Below, one piece after another: positions 28,148-37,805 of a stretch of 64,000 bases of DNA; within the stretch, counting starts at the first letter, position 1; each line of letters begins with the position of its first letter. A program made the position numbers and the translations under genes. The DNA comes from Candidatus Peregrinibacteria bacterium (GTDB lineage Bacteria > Patescibacteriota > Gracilibacteria > UBA1369), in the NCBI GenBank assembly GCA_003153355.1, contig PLYH01000002.1:66682-130681 (forward strand), read 5' to 3'. The notes beneath the pieces are model-generated. The model made no database searches and had not been told where the DNA came from. It was given only the letters and a program-made list of their open reading frames with translations.

Positions 28148-28891
28148 ATGCTAAAAAAAGTTTCTTTTCTACTCGTGGGTTTCTTTTGTTCTGGAATGCT
28201 GATGGCTCAAGTAGCCGGGGCGGCAACGATGCAGTCTGCAAACACGCAGCAAAACGGTGCAGCGATGACCCTGCAGGGTGCGACCCAACAGCGCCTGAAC
28301 ACCGACAGTTTCAACTTTGTCATTGCCAATCCCAACACGATCGATCCGAAAAGTTTTATGTTTGAAATAAAACCCGGCGATCAGTCCCAGGACTATATCT
28401 ACCTCAAAAACAGCTCGGATATTCCTCTTCTCTTCAACCTTTACGGTGCCGACGGAACGCACACCACCCAGGGAAGTTTTGCCCTCATGACCAAAAACCA
28501 GACCATGCAGCAGTTAGGAAAATGGGTCGCCTTTGATAATCCACAAATCACGCTACAGCCGGGACAAACGGTCAAAGAAAGATTCACGGTCAATATTCCC
28601 GCAGGCACGCCCGAAGGAACATACAGCGGCGGCATCGCTGCGGAAAAAACGGCTCAGGACACGAAAAACCCGAACATTCTCATCGCGGTAAGAATCGGCC
28701 TCCGCGTAAACGTCAAAGTGACGTCAAATCCCCAGCCGGTTCCAAAACAATTCCCGGACGCGAATGTGGGCGGTACCTCTTTTTTCCAGGCCTATTTCTG
28801 GGTTTCACTGATACTCTTCATCATCAGCGTGGCGCTTTTGGGCTGGGCTTACTATAAAGACAAGAAACCCAAAAACCATCGCCATAAGTAA
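28148..28891 (+). CDS. DUF916-like membrane protein without LysM
   Basis: LQPGQTVKERFTVNIPAGTPEGTYSGGIAAEK; C-terminal TM and short basic tail. Confidence 0.7.
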   Translation: MLKKVSFLLVGFFCSGMLMAQVAGAATMQSANTQQNGAAMTLQGATQQRLNTDSFNFVIANPNTIDPKSFMFEIKPGDQSQDYIYLKNSSDIPLLFNLYGADGTHTTQGSFALMTKNQTMQQLGKWVAFDNPQITLQPGQTVKERFTVNIPAGTPEGTYSGGIAAEKTAQDTKNPNILIAVRIGLRVNVKVTSNPQPVPKQFPDANVGGTSFFQAYFWVSLILFIISVALLGWAYYKDKKPKNHRHK

Positions 28892-28937
28892 GAAAAAGCG
28901 CTAAGATAAGGCTGCATTGATTAAAGCGTTTTTTGTC

Positions 28938-29933
28938 ATGTCCCAAACAACCGACCAGCCCGCAGGCGCACCCGCGCACACAACCAAAGTTACCATCCTC
29001 ATTCCTTCGGCACCGTACCGTTCCGCTGATGAAGTGCTGATAAACCTGCAAAAAATAAAACCGCACGGCGTGGATCTGGAAATTTTCGTGATCAAAGGAA
29101 CCTGGCTGCCGATCCAAAGAAACATGGGCATCAAAGCCGCAACCGGCGACTACATCTTCTTTTTTGACGACGACATCATAATTCCGCCGGGGATTATTGA
29201 ACAAGCGCTTAAAACTTTTGAAAACAACCCTGACGTCCAAGTCGTGGGCGGCCCAAACATCACTCCTCCGGAAAACGATTACATCCAGCACTGTTTCGGC
29301 TTCGCGCACGCGTCGCCTTTCGTGGGCCTGGAAACCGCTGCCAGATACCGCCCGACGCGCGGCATCAAAAAAGTATCTGAGAAACATCTCATCACCTGCA
29401 ACCTGGCCTTCCGCACCAAAACCCTCAAAGAAAATCTTTTCGATCCGCACATCTGCCCAAACGAAGAAAACGAACTGCTGGCCCGTCTTTCCAAAAAAGG
29501 CCATCTCCTGGCCTACAATCCGGATTTTTTCATTTACCACCACCGCAGAAAAAATGTGCAGGCGTACGTAAAACAGATTTTCAACTGGGGGCGCGGGCGC
29601 ACGCTGCATTCCATTAAACGCCCCGGTCATTTTGATTTCACGTTTTTCGTACCGGTAGTTTTCTTGTTTTACCTGCTGAGTTTAGTGTGGATTCACATGC
29701 CCTGGTATTTTCTTCCGCTGGCGGCTTATTGTGCGCTTGATGTTATTTTTTCAGCAGGAACCGCTGCCGAATTCAAAAAAGTTTCTTCTTTTTTTGTGAT
29801 GCTGGTGCTTTTTCCTTTGACGCATCTGACCTACGCTTTTGGCTTATTGGCAGGACTTTCAACGCTTTGGCGCCAGGACAAAACCCTGCCCGAAGAAAAA
29901 GATTTCCTGATCATTAAAATTGACCTGACATGA
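28938..29933 (+). CDS. Glycosyltransferase family 2
   Basis: KVTILIPSAPYRSADEVLINLQK, GDYIFFFDDDIIIPPG, C-terminal TMs; start could be 28917. Confidence 0.8.
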   Translation: MSQTTDQPAGAPAHTTKVTILIPSAPYRSADEVLINLQKIKPHGVDLEIFVIKGTWLPIQRNMGIKAATGDYIFFFDDDIIIPPGIIEQALKTFENNPDVQVVGGPNITPPENDYIQHCFGFAHASPFVGLETAARYRPTRGIKKVSEKHLITCNLAFRTKTLKENLFDPHICPNEENELLARLSKKGHLLAYNPDFFIYHHRRKNVQAYVKQIFNWGRGRTLHSIKRPGHFDFTFFVPVVFLFYLLSLVWIHMPWYFLPLAAYCALDVIFSAGTAAEFKKVSSFFVMLVLFPLTHLTYAFGLLAGLSTLWRQDKTLPEEKDFLIIKIDLT

Positions 29934-31009
29934 AGATTCTCCATTTCGATTTTGATGACCTGGAAAGCCCCACGGCCGGCGGTCAGGCCGTGCGAACCTT
30001 CGAAATCAACCGCCGCCTGGTGAAAAAAGGCCATCACGTAACCGTGGTGACGCTTACCTACCCCGGAGCAAAAAACAAAATCCGCGAAGGTATTCATTAT
30101 ATACGCTGCGGCACAAAACGTTACCCGCTGAATTTTATTTCATATTTTTTGTCAGTGCCCTTTCTTTTATGGCGGCACAAGTTTGATCTGATCATCGAAG
30201 AAAATATTCCGCCCGGTAGTTTTGGCTTAAGCCCAATATATACGCGCAAGCCCGTCATCTCACAAGTGCAGTCGTTATTCGGCAGACAGTCTTCAGAAAA
30301 ACATCACATTCCGTTCTGGATTTTCGAAAAACACGCGGCAAAACTCTATAAAAATTTCATCGTGCTCACCGAAAGCGTCAAGGAACAGATTCGCGTCATG
30401 AACAAAAAAGCGCGCATAGAAATCATTCCCAACGGAATCACAAAAATATATCCTCAGCATCATGAGCATAAAAAACAGCTGCTGTTTTTGGGCAGAATTG
30501 ATTACTACCACAAAGGCATAGACCGTCTCATCAATATTGCCAAGATGCTTCAAACCGGGCTTCCGGACTACAAAATCATCATCGCGGGTGACGGACGCGA
30601 CCGCGAAAAAATGGAACAGCAAATCAAAGACGAACGATTAAGCAACGTGGAATATATTGGAAAAATTGACGGTGAAAAAAAAGAAGACCTGATCAAAAAC
30701 AGCGCGCTGCTGCTGCTTCCGTCAAATTTTGAAACGCTCCCCTTTACCATGCTGGAAGGTGCCGCGCACGGCAAACCCACGGTCTTTTTTGACATCCCCA
30801 ATCTGCATGAACTCATCAAAAAACACATCGGCGTGACAGTTCCCGCCTACGATGAAAAAAAATTTGCCGAAGCCGTCGTGCACGCCGTAAATAATCCCGC
30901 GCAATTAAAATTATTAAGTGATAACGCGCGCGCCTGGGCCCGCGATCATCTTTGGGATAAAATCGTCGACGAACAGGAAAAATTCTATCAGAGCTGTCTG
31001 CAAAACTAA
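29930..31009 (+). CDS. Glycosyltransferase family 4
   Basis: IIPNGITKIYP, LLFLGRIDYYHKGIDRLINIAK, IIAGDGRDREKMEQ, LLPSNFETLPFTMLEGAAHGKPTV; overlaps preceding stop (ATGA). Confidence 0.85.
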   Translation: MKILHFDFDDLESPTAGGQAVRTFEINRRLVKKGHHVTVVTLTYPGAKNKIREGIHYIRCGTKRYPLNFISYFLSVPFLLWRHKFDLIIEENIPPGSFGLSPIYTRKPVISQVQSLFGRQSSEKHHIPFWIFEKHAAKLYKNFIVLTESVKEQIRVMNKKARIEIIPNGITKIYPQHHEHKKQLLFLGRIDYYHKGIDRLINIAKMLQTGLPDYKIIIAGDGRDREKMEQQIKDERLSNVEYIGKIDGEKKEDLIKNSALLLLPSNFETLPFTMLEGAAHGKPTVFFDIPNLHELIKKHIGVTVPAYDEKKFAEAVVHAVNNPAQLKLLSDNARAWARDHLWDKIVDEQEKFYQSCLQN

Positions 31010-31024
31010 CCTCGCGCAAAACAT

Positions 31025-32038
31025 ATGGAAAAAAAACCGAAAATCAGCGTCATCATGCCCGTGTATAACGGCGAAAAATATCTACACACGGCCATGAAAA
31101 GCATCCTGGACCAGACCCTCGCGGATTTTGAATTTCTGATCATGGACGACGGCTCCACCGACCGCACCAGCCAGATTCTTGAAGCATACGCAAAAAAAGA
31201 CCATCGCATCAAAATTTTCAGTCAAAAAAACAGCGGCATCGTAAAAAGTTTAAACGCTTTGGCGGTTCATGCCAAAGCGGATCTGATCGGCCGCATGGAC
31301 GCTGACGACATTTCATATCCCAAACGTCTGCAGATGCAGTATGAATATCTCCAGAAAAATCCTGACACGGTGCTGCTGGGTGCGACCTGCGTTGTTTTCC
31401 GCGAAGACAAAACAAAAACCGGCATCAGCGACACGTTCGGCGAAGATTTTTTAAACCGCTGGTTTTTAACCTACAACTGTTCGTTCACGCACAGCCTGGT
31501 CGTGTACCGCAAAGAAACCTTCATCGCCTGCGGCGGTTACTGGCAAAGCGAATACCCGGCCGAAGATTACGGCTTATGGATACGCATGAAAAGGTACGGC
31601 CGCATCGAAAACCTCCAGCATCTTCTGGGAGAATACCGCTTTAACGTCGGAAGCATCAGCGGGAAAAATTTCCGCAAACAGATAAAAATCCGCAACCGCC
31701 TCAATGAAATAAACTTCGAAGACATTTACAAACACCATGAAATCCCGGACGTCCAAAAAGCAAAAGACGCGCTGCAAAACTATTTCATGGACCTGCACCG
31801 CCGCCAGATTTTCAGCAAACTGGCCTGCCTCACCGGCTGTTTCCTGGTTGAAAAAGGCGAAATCAAACGGGCCATCCCCTATTTTAAATGGAGCTTCCAA
31901 TTAAGCAAAAAACGCCTGGACGCCCTGCTGAATCTTGTCTTCGCGCATTTCAAAAAAGCCGTGTATGTTTCGCTTGACGCTTACGTGCGCATAACCACGC
32001 TGCAGGCGCAAATCCGTTGGTTCAAAACCCATGACTGA
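31025..32038 (+). CDS. Glycosyltransferase family 2
   Basis: ISVIMPVYNGEKYLHTAMKSILDQTLADFEFLIMDDGSTD, GRMDADDIS. Confidence 0.88.
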   Translation: MEKKPKISVIMPVYNGEKYLHTAMKSILDQTLADFEFLIMDDGSTDRTSQILEAYAKKDHRIKIFSQKNSGIVKSLNALAVHAKADLIGRMDADDISYPKRLQMQYEYLQKNPDTVLLGATCVVFREDKTKTGISDTFGEDFLNRWFLTYNCSFTHSLVVYRKETFIACGGYWQSEYPAEDYGLWIRMKRYGRIENLQHLLGEYRFNVGSISGKNFRKQIKIRNRLNEINFEDIYKHHEIPDVQKAKDALQNYFMDLHRRQIFSKLACLTGCFLVEKGEIKRAIPYFKWSFQLSKKRLDALLNLVFAHFKKAVYVSLDAYVRITTLQAQIRWFKTHD

Positions 32039-33560
32039 AAATTACACAACTAAAATCACCAAAAACAGCGCATGGGCAACCATGAGTTTCATGATCGCCT
32101 CGCTTTGTAATTTCGGCATGTCCGTGGCCATCACGCGCTACTTCGGCAAAGACGTCTACGGCCAATACAGCTACTTTTTATGGCTTTCCAGTGTCCTGGG
32201 TCTATTGGCCGGCTTCGGCTTCCAGCAGACCGTGACCAAATTCATCCCGAAATATTTCTTCAAAGATAAAGAGAAAACCCACCTCGTTTTCCGCAAACTT
32301 CTGAAGATCCAGATCATCGGTTCAGCGGTTATCTGCGCGCTGTGTATTTTTGGCGTCCAGTTCTTTGAAAATTTCATCAATTTCGATCAGCCCCAAAAAT
32401 ATCTGTTATTGATGATTGTTTTCCTCTCGATGATTCCCGTGAGTCTCAATAATTTTCTCACGAGCAGCCTCACATCGATCCAGGAATTCAAAACACTTTC
32501 ACGGACCTACATCTGCTCGAGCATTCTCAATTTGCTGTTGGTGATTGTCTTTGTGTTCAGCAAGCAAAGCATCGTCAACTTTTTATGGATGTATCTGATT
32601 TTAACGCTGCTCTACTCAGTTGTGCTTCTGATCCAATCCGGCAAACTCGCCAAAAAATACCCTCAGGAATCCAAATTCAGCGAAAAACTTTTCTCGTACA
32701 GTCTTTATGCCTACATCGGCATTTTGTGCACGCAGATCGTCTGGGAACGTTCCGAACTTTTCTTCCTTGGCATGTTCAGCGACACCGGCCAGATCGCGGT
32801 TTACACGCTCGCCTACTCGCTCGCGGTGCTTTTCATCAGCGTCTGGGGCCCGCTCAACGGAGTCATGAACGCCACGACCGCAGAAGTCCTTGTGACGGAA
32901 AAACAGGACAAACTCATGATGATCACGCAGCACGGCACAAAATACCTGGCCATGCTCATCCTGCCCCTTTCTTTATTGGCCAGCCTTTTTCTTGGAGACG
33001 TCGTCGGCCTGGTGTACGGAAAAGGGTTCGAAATGGTCGCGCTGCTTTTTCCTTTATTGGTAATTTCCCACGTCATCGCGGTCATCATCACGCCCGCAGG
33101 AAACATCCCAATGCTCAAACATGAAATCAAAAAAATGACAGTATTCAACATTGTCACGGCCATCATAAATATCATCCTGGATTTTTATCTCATCGCAAAA
33201 TACCAGGCCGTGGGAGCCATGCTCGCCAACGTCATCAGCCAGTTTTTCTCCATCGGTCTGGCGCTCATCAACGCCAAAAAATACCGCCTCGGCATTTTCA
33301 ATAAATACATGGTGCGGGTCTTTGTCATGAACATCATGCTTGCCGCTATCTTCTTCATGATCGCGCCGTACAATCTGCTCACCAGAATCATTATCGCCCT
33401 GACCGCTTCAGTAATTTACATAGCTGCCCTGCTCAAAACCGGCTTCAATCAAAACGACATCAATATTTTAAATAATCTCCGCGAAGCAATCCCCCGGCCG
33501 CTACGGAACATTTTCTCGCGCTGCATCAAAGTCATCGAAAAAAGCCACCGGGCTTCATAA
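32031..33560 (+). CDS. Polysaccharide flippase (Wzx/oligosaccharide transporter family)
   Basis: Multi-TM, N-terminal NSAWATMSFMIASLCNFGMSVAITRYFGKDVYGQYSYFLWL. Confidence 0.82.
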   Translation: MTENYTTKITKNSAWATMSFMIASLCNFGMSVAITRYFGKDVYGQYSYFLWLSSVLGLLAGFGFQQTVTKFIPKYFFKDKEKTHLVFRKLLKIQIIGSAVICALCIFGVQFFENFINFDQPQKYLLLMIVFLSMIPVSLNNFLTSSLTSIQEFKTLSRTYICSSILNLLLVIVFVFSKQSIVNFLWMYLILTLLYSVVLLIQSGKLAKKYPQESKFSEKLFSYSLYAYIGILCTQIVWERSELFFLGMFSDTGQIAVYTLAYSLAVLFISVWGPLNGVMNATTAEVLVTEKQDKLMMITQHGTKYLAMLILPLSLLASLFLGDVVGLVYGKGFEMVALLFPLLVISHVIAVIITPAGNIPMLKHEIKKMTVFNIVTAIINIILDFYLIAKYQAVGAMLANVISQFFSIGLALINAKKYRLGIFNKYMVRVFVMNIMLAAIFFMIAPYNLLTRIIIALTASVIYIAALLKTGFNQNDINILNNLREAIPRPLRNIFSRCIKVIEKSHRAS

Positions 33561-33566
33561 CTTCTT

Positions 33567-34175
33567 TCAACCTTCGTGAGCCTTTGCCAGCAGCCAGTCA
33601 TGAATTTGCTTCATGGCTTTCCCGCGGTGGCTGACCGAATTTTTCTCGTGAACCGAAAGAGCCGAATAAACCTTATCAAATCCCGTCGGTTTAAAACACG
33701 CACTCAAAGGAAGCCCTTCATAAATCGGCGCTTCCAGCCCTTGAGTAATGAAGCCCGGCGTCTCGCCCCTAAAAAGATGCTCACCGTCCTGATCATCAAT
33801 GAGCGCCGAACAGCAGACAAATTTCGCGCCCCGCTGCTGTTGAGGAACGCTTTCCATTCTCTTCAAAAAATATTCGATCCACTCCTGATCATTCGCTTTT
33901 TCACCCGCTCCCCAGCGCCGTGTTTTAATTCCCAATTCCCCCGCCAGCGCATCCACCAGAATTCCTGAATCCTCAGCCAGCGTCACCAGCCCCGATTTCT
34001 CCCTATAATAATGAGCCTTCAACAAAGCGTTGCCTTCAAAACTGTCAGCGTTTTCTTCACAATCGCCGGCAATGCCAAGATCGTCCAGTTTCAAAAATTC
34101 ATAAGGCAGATCTCCCAAAACCTCCAACATTTCGCGGAATTTTCCTTTATTTGAAGTCGCGACCAGAATGCGCAT
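33567..34175 (-). CDS. rdgB: Non-canonical purine NTP pyrophosphatase (RdgB/HAM1)
   Basis: MRILVATSNKGKFREM, ENADSFEGNALLKAHYYREKSGLVTLAEDSGILVDAL, SHRGKAMKQ. Confidence 0.85.
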   Translation of the reverse strand: MRILVATSNKGKFREMLEVLGDLPYEFLKLDDLGIAGDCEENADSFEGNALLKAHYYREKSGLVTLAEDSGILVDALAGELGIKTRRWGAGEKANDQEWIEYFLKRMESVPQQQRGAKFVCCSALIDDQDGEHLFRGETPGFITQGLEAPIYEGLPLSACFKPTGFDKVYSALSVHEKNSVSHRGKAMKQIHDWLLAKAHEG

Positions 34176-34237
34176 AGAGTTTGCCATGAGGAGAACAAAA
34201 GGTAGAATACGAACGCCTGTCACATCAGCAAAGGCGC

Positions 34238-35665
34238 TTGCCTATTCTAAATCACAAGAAAGTGAACGCACAATCAAAAAAATTCGATTACGCTTCGTAC
34301 CTTTATTGGACAGCCGCAGCAATAGTGGCTGTCGGCGTAGGCTACGGAATTGCAGCCAACGCGGTCTGGATGGTCGTCCTGCTCACGGCGCTCGTAATGA
34401 TTCTCATCATCAGAAAAAAAATGCTGTGGGGAATCATGGCGGTTTTGTTTCTTCCCCTCATTGGTGAGCTCTATCGTTTACCCTTTGGCGGAGACAACGG
34501 CACGCTGATCAGCGATGTGGCCATCGCCGTGATCGTCGCGGTGTGGGGAATTGAAAAAATAAGACAAAAAAAGCCTCTGCTGCGCATAAAAAAACTCGGC
34601 TTCGTAAAATATATCTGGATATTTTGCGCCGTCGCAGTCTGTTCATTGCTCTTTGGACTTTCATTCTTGAAACCTGCGGAAGTCGGAGTCAGTTCGCTCT
34701 ATTTGGTGCGCTTTCTGGAATACGCGATGCTCGGCATCATCACCTTCGACACCATTCAAACCTCCAAAGAAAGACAGCAAATATTCAACGCCATCATTAT
34801 CTCTTCCATCCTCATCGCCATCGCGGGATTTATTCAGCTCATCATTTATCCAGACCTGGGCAATCTCCAGGAATACGGCTGGGATCCGCATCAAAACCGC
34901 CTGGTCTCAACCTGGCTGGACCCGAACTTCATCGGCGGATTTTTGAGCTACGTCATCGCGATTCTGACGGCAATCACGCTCTACACGAAAAGCATCGTCA
35001 AAAAAACCGGGCTGCTGCTCATCATCGCAACGCTCGCCGTCGCTCTTTTTCTCACCTATTCCCGTTCAGGCTATCTGGCCGCGGCTGCTGCATTGGGCGT
35101 CATCGGAATTCTTAAATCAAGAAAACTGCTCATCGGCAGCATTATTATTTTCATCATCGGACTGAATTTTCTTCCCCGCGCCCAGCAGCGCGTGGACGAC
35201 CTTGTGAACAGCGCCGAATCTTTGATCTTCAACACCGACCAAAGTCCCGACCCCACAGCCCAACTTCGAATCATTTCCTGGAACCAGACCTGGCAGCTCA
35301 TCTGGCAGCGGCCGTTGTTGGGAAGCGGCTACAACACGCTCAAATACGTGAAATTCGATCAAGGCTTCGTCGCCGACACAGCAGTCCATTCCGCGAGCGG
35401 TTCGGATTCAAGTCTGCTCACCATTCTAGCAACCACCGGCATATTGGGATTGATTCCGTTTGTTCTGATGTACTGGAATATCCTGAAGCTTTCCTGGAAA
35501 AATTGGAGGAACAAAAAACTCCCCAAGCAATGGCAGGGATACGGCCTCGGAATTTTTGCGGGAACCATCGGTCTTTTAGTTCATTCCGTGTTCGTGAACA
35601 GTCTGCTCTTTGCGCAGATGCTGATCTTTTTCTGGGTGAGCGTCGGCCTGCTGGCTACTGATTGA
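34238..35665 (+). CDS. O-antigen ligase/polymerase family membrane protein
   Basis: Multi-TM; LVSTWLDPNFIGGFLSYVIAI, FLTYSRSGYLAAAAALG, RPLLGSGYNTLKYV (Wzy_C-like). Confidence 0.8.
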   Translation: MPILNHKKVNAQSKKFDYASYLYWTAAAIVAVGVGYGIAANAVWMVVLLTALVMILIIRKKMLWGIMAVLFLPLIGELYRLPFGGDNGTLISDVAIAVIVAVWGIEKIRQKKPLLRIKKLGFVKYIWIFCAVAVCSLLFGLSFLKPAEVGVSSLYLVRFLEYAMLGIITFDTIQTSKERQQIFNAIIISSILIAIAGFIQLIIYPDLGNLQEYGWDPHQNRLVSTWLDPNFIGGFLSYVIAILTAITLYTKSIVKKTGLLLIIATLAVALFLTYSRSGYLAAAAALGVIGILKSRKLLIGSIIIFIIGLNFLPRAQQRVDDLVNSAESLIFNTDQSPDPTAQLRIISWNQTWQLIWQRPLLGSGYNTLKYVKFDQGFVADTAVHSASGSDSSLLTILATTGILGLIPFVLMYWNILKLSWKNWRNKKLPKQWQGYGLGIFAGTIGLLVHSVFVNSLLFAQMLIFFWVSVGLLATD

Positions 35666-37070
35666 CGCGGGTAATGTGCAAGGCCCCGTCGGCATCAATC
35701 TGATAATCGTAAAAGCGGACTGCGCCGTTGTGGAAATGCAATTCAATATGCGTGGTTGCCGCATCTTTTTGAGAAACCGTTGCGTAATCGGCATCTTTGC
35801 CTGTAACCAATCTTGGCAAAAGATTTTTCTCCAGAATCGTCTTTTCATCGCCGGAAAAATCACCTTTATAGTAAACGCCCATATCAAGATGTTCAGCCGG
35901 AAGAGCCGCGATCTCATTTAAACCTGGAATTGCGGTTTCCTTTGGAACAGATGGCTGAACGCTGACTTTAGCTTTCGGTTCAGAAACCGCTGCAGGCACT
36001 GGCGTAACTGTAACTGCCGGAGCCGTCACGGCTGCATTCGTTTCAGGAGCGACAACAGGCACAGGGGCTGTGACCAATGGTGTTTGTACATTCGAATCAA
36101 TAACGGTTGTCACATTTTCCTGAGTTGGAACATTCGTATCAGTTCCGGCCTGAATTTGAGGTTCAGATGCAGAAACCGCTGAAGGAGCTTGGTTCATCTG
36201 ATCAGTGGAAACCGACTGCATTGATCCGGACACCGAGGAGTCCGTAGAAGACGGCGAAACGCTTCCGGTATTATCAGGTGAATTTTGTACGCTCGGCACG
36301 CTGCCTGATACACTTGGCAATACGGGCGCGGAATTATCCGGTGAGGCCGGCGGGCTTATAAAAGTATTCAGGTTTTCCTGGGCAACATTTTGCTGGCCCG
36401 GAAATTGCTGGCCGGCACCTGAAGAAGCATTCTGGAAAGGCACATTTTGTCCAACCGTGACATTGGAAAAAGTCGGCGCATTCTGAAAATTTGTCTGTTC
36501 GTTATTTGGAGCCTGAACCTGCGCACCCGAAGATACTGAGGTTCCTGCCTGTGGATTAACAGACGGGGTTTCAACATTGGTTTCTAAAGATTGAGGCTGA
36601 AAAAACGGAGCTGCCGTTGAGGCCGTCTGCCCTCCCTGCATATAGCTCGAGGGTAAAACCAGACGTCCCGGAAAAGTTTTTAAACCGCTTCCGGTATATC
36701 CGGAAGTTTGTGTATTCAAAAGGGAACTCGTGCTCTCGGCAAGAGGAAGAATGGTGCCTCCGTTCTGTTGTGAAGGAGCGGAAAATGGAACAACCACATT
36801 GCTGTTAAACTGAATCGGCAGGCGGGAAATCCCGACCACCGCAACGATCACCAAAGCGAAAGCAGGGACAACGGCCAGATAACTCTTCAAAGGCAAAAGA
36901 CGTTCAGACCAGTGAGCCTTTGGAGGTTTTACGGCAGCCGAAATCTTCATCATCAGCTGCTGGCGGAGCTGCAGCTTGAAATTGCCGTCTACGACGATCT
37001 GTTCTTTTTTCTTGGCATCTCGGATTTTAGTGATGACGGAAGCAAAATATCTTCCTGTTGGGCGTGCCAT
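35655..37070 (-). CDS. Single-pass membrane protein with low-complexity extracellular region; candidate anti-sigma partner
   Basis: Basic cytoplasmic N-term, one TM SYLAVVPAFALVIVAVVGI, long Val/Ser/Gln/Asn-rich exterior; directly downstream of sigma factor gene. Confidence 0.55.
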   Translation of the reverse strand: MARPTGRYFASVITKIRDAKKKEQIVVDGNFKLQLRQQLMMKISAAVKPPKAHWSERLLPLKSYLAVVPAFALVIVAVVGISRLPIQFNSNVVVPFSAPSQQNGGTILPLAESTSSLLNTQTSGYTGSGLKTFPGRLVLPSSYMQGGQTASTAAPFFQPQSLETNVETPSVNPQAGTSVSSGAQVQAPNNEQTNFQNAPTFSNVTVGQNVPFQNASSGAGQQFPGQQNVAQENLNTFISPPASPDNSAPVLPSVSGSVPSVQNSPDNTGSVSPSSTDSSVSGSMQSVSTDQMNQAPSAVSASEPQIQAGTDTNVPTQENVTTVIDSNVQTPLVTAPVPVVAPETNAAVTAPAVTVTPVPAAVSEPKAKVSVQPSVPKETAIPGLNEIAALPAEHLDMGVYYKGDFSGDEKTILEKNLLPRLVTGKDADYATVSQKDAATTHIELHFHNGAVRFYDYQIDADGALHITRVNQ

Positions 37071-37084
37071 GACGATTGTACGGG

Positions 37085-37621
37085 TTAGGATTTAAGGAGT
37101 TGTTTAACTTTTTTGAGGGTCCGGTAGACTTTTACGCCAATATGATTTGCGCTGAGCCCCATGACTTCCGCGATCTCGATATTTGAAATTTCTTCAAAAA
37201 ACTTTAAGCGGATGATTTCACGTTCTTCAGGTTCAAGCTGATCAATCACTTTCTGGACCTCAAGCTGTTTCTCTTTTCTTGAAGCATCGAGTTTTTGATC
37301 CGCGTTCAGGTCAGGCAGTTCATTGATATCGTCCAGGCTGACTTTTTGGCTTTTGCTTTGTTCGCGGTACCATTTCAGAACGTTGTTGTGGGCGATCTTA
37401 TAAAGCCATGAGGAGAAGGGAAAACCCCGCCACTCAAAACTTTTGATGTGAGCAAGCGCGTCATAGAAAGTCTGGCTGACCAGATCCTGAACAGTGTCTT
37501 TATCGCTGACACGTCGGTAAACATAGCGATAAATCTGGTCAAAATACTTGTCGTACAAAACCGCGAACTTTTCGGGGTTCTGTTGAGCCTCCTGTACCAA
37601 CTTTTGGTCTTGCTCTAGCAC
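37085..37621 (-). CDS. RNA polymerase sigma factor, ECF/sigma-70 family
   Basis: FAVLYDKYFDQIYRYVYRRVSDKDTVQDLVSQTFYDAL, WLYKIAHNNVLKWYRE, EREIIRLKFFEEISNIEIAEVMGLSANHIGVKVYRTLKKVK. Confidence 0.88.
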   Translation of the reverse strand: MLEQDQKLVQEAQQNPEKFAVLYDKYFDQIYRYVYRRVSDKDTVQDLVSQTFYDALAHIKSFEWRGFPFSSWLYKIAHNNVLKWYREQSKSQKVSLDDINELPDLNADQKLDASRKEKQLEVQKVIDQLEPEEREIIRLKFFEEISNIEIAEVMGLSANHIGVKVYRTLKKVKQLLKS

Positions 37622-37805
37622 AATTATCGCCTTTTAAAGTCTAAGGTCGGAAATTATGCTTTATTTCCACCAATTTGTCAACTATTTCGCTTTGGTAAGA
37701 ACCAACCTCCTGCATCCTGTCTAAGCCACTTTTACAGATAACATTACAAAAATAGACTTCTCCTAGCAATTTTGCTACAATTCTGGCGTTATTTTTGGCT
37801 TAAGT

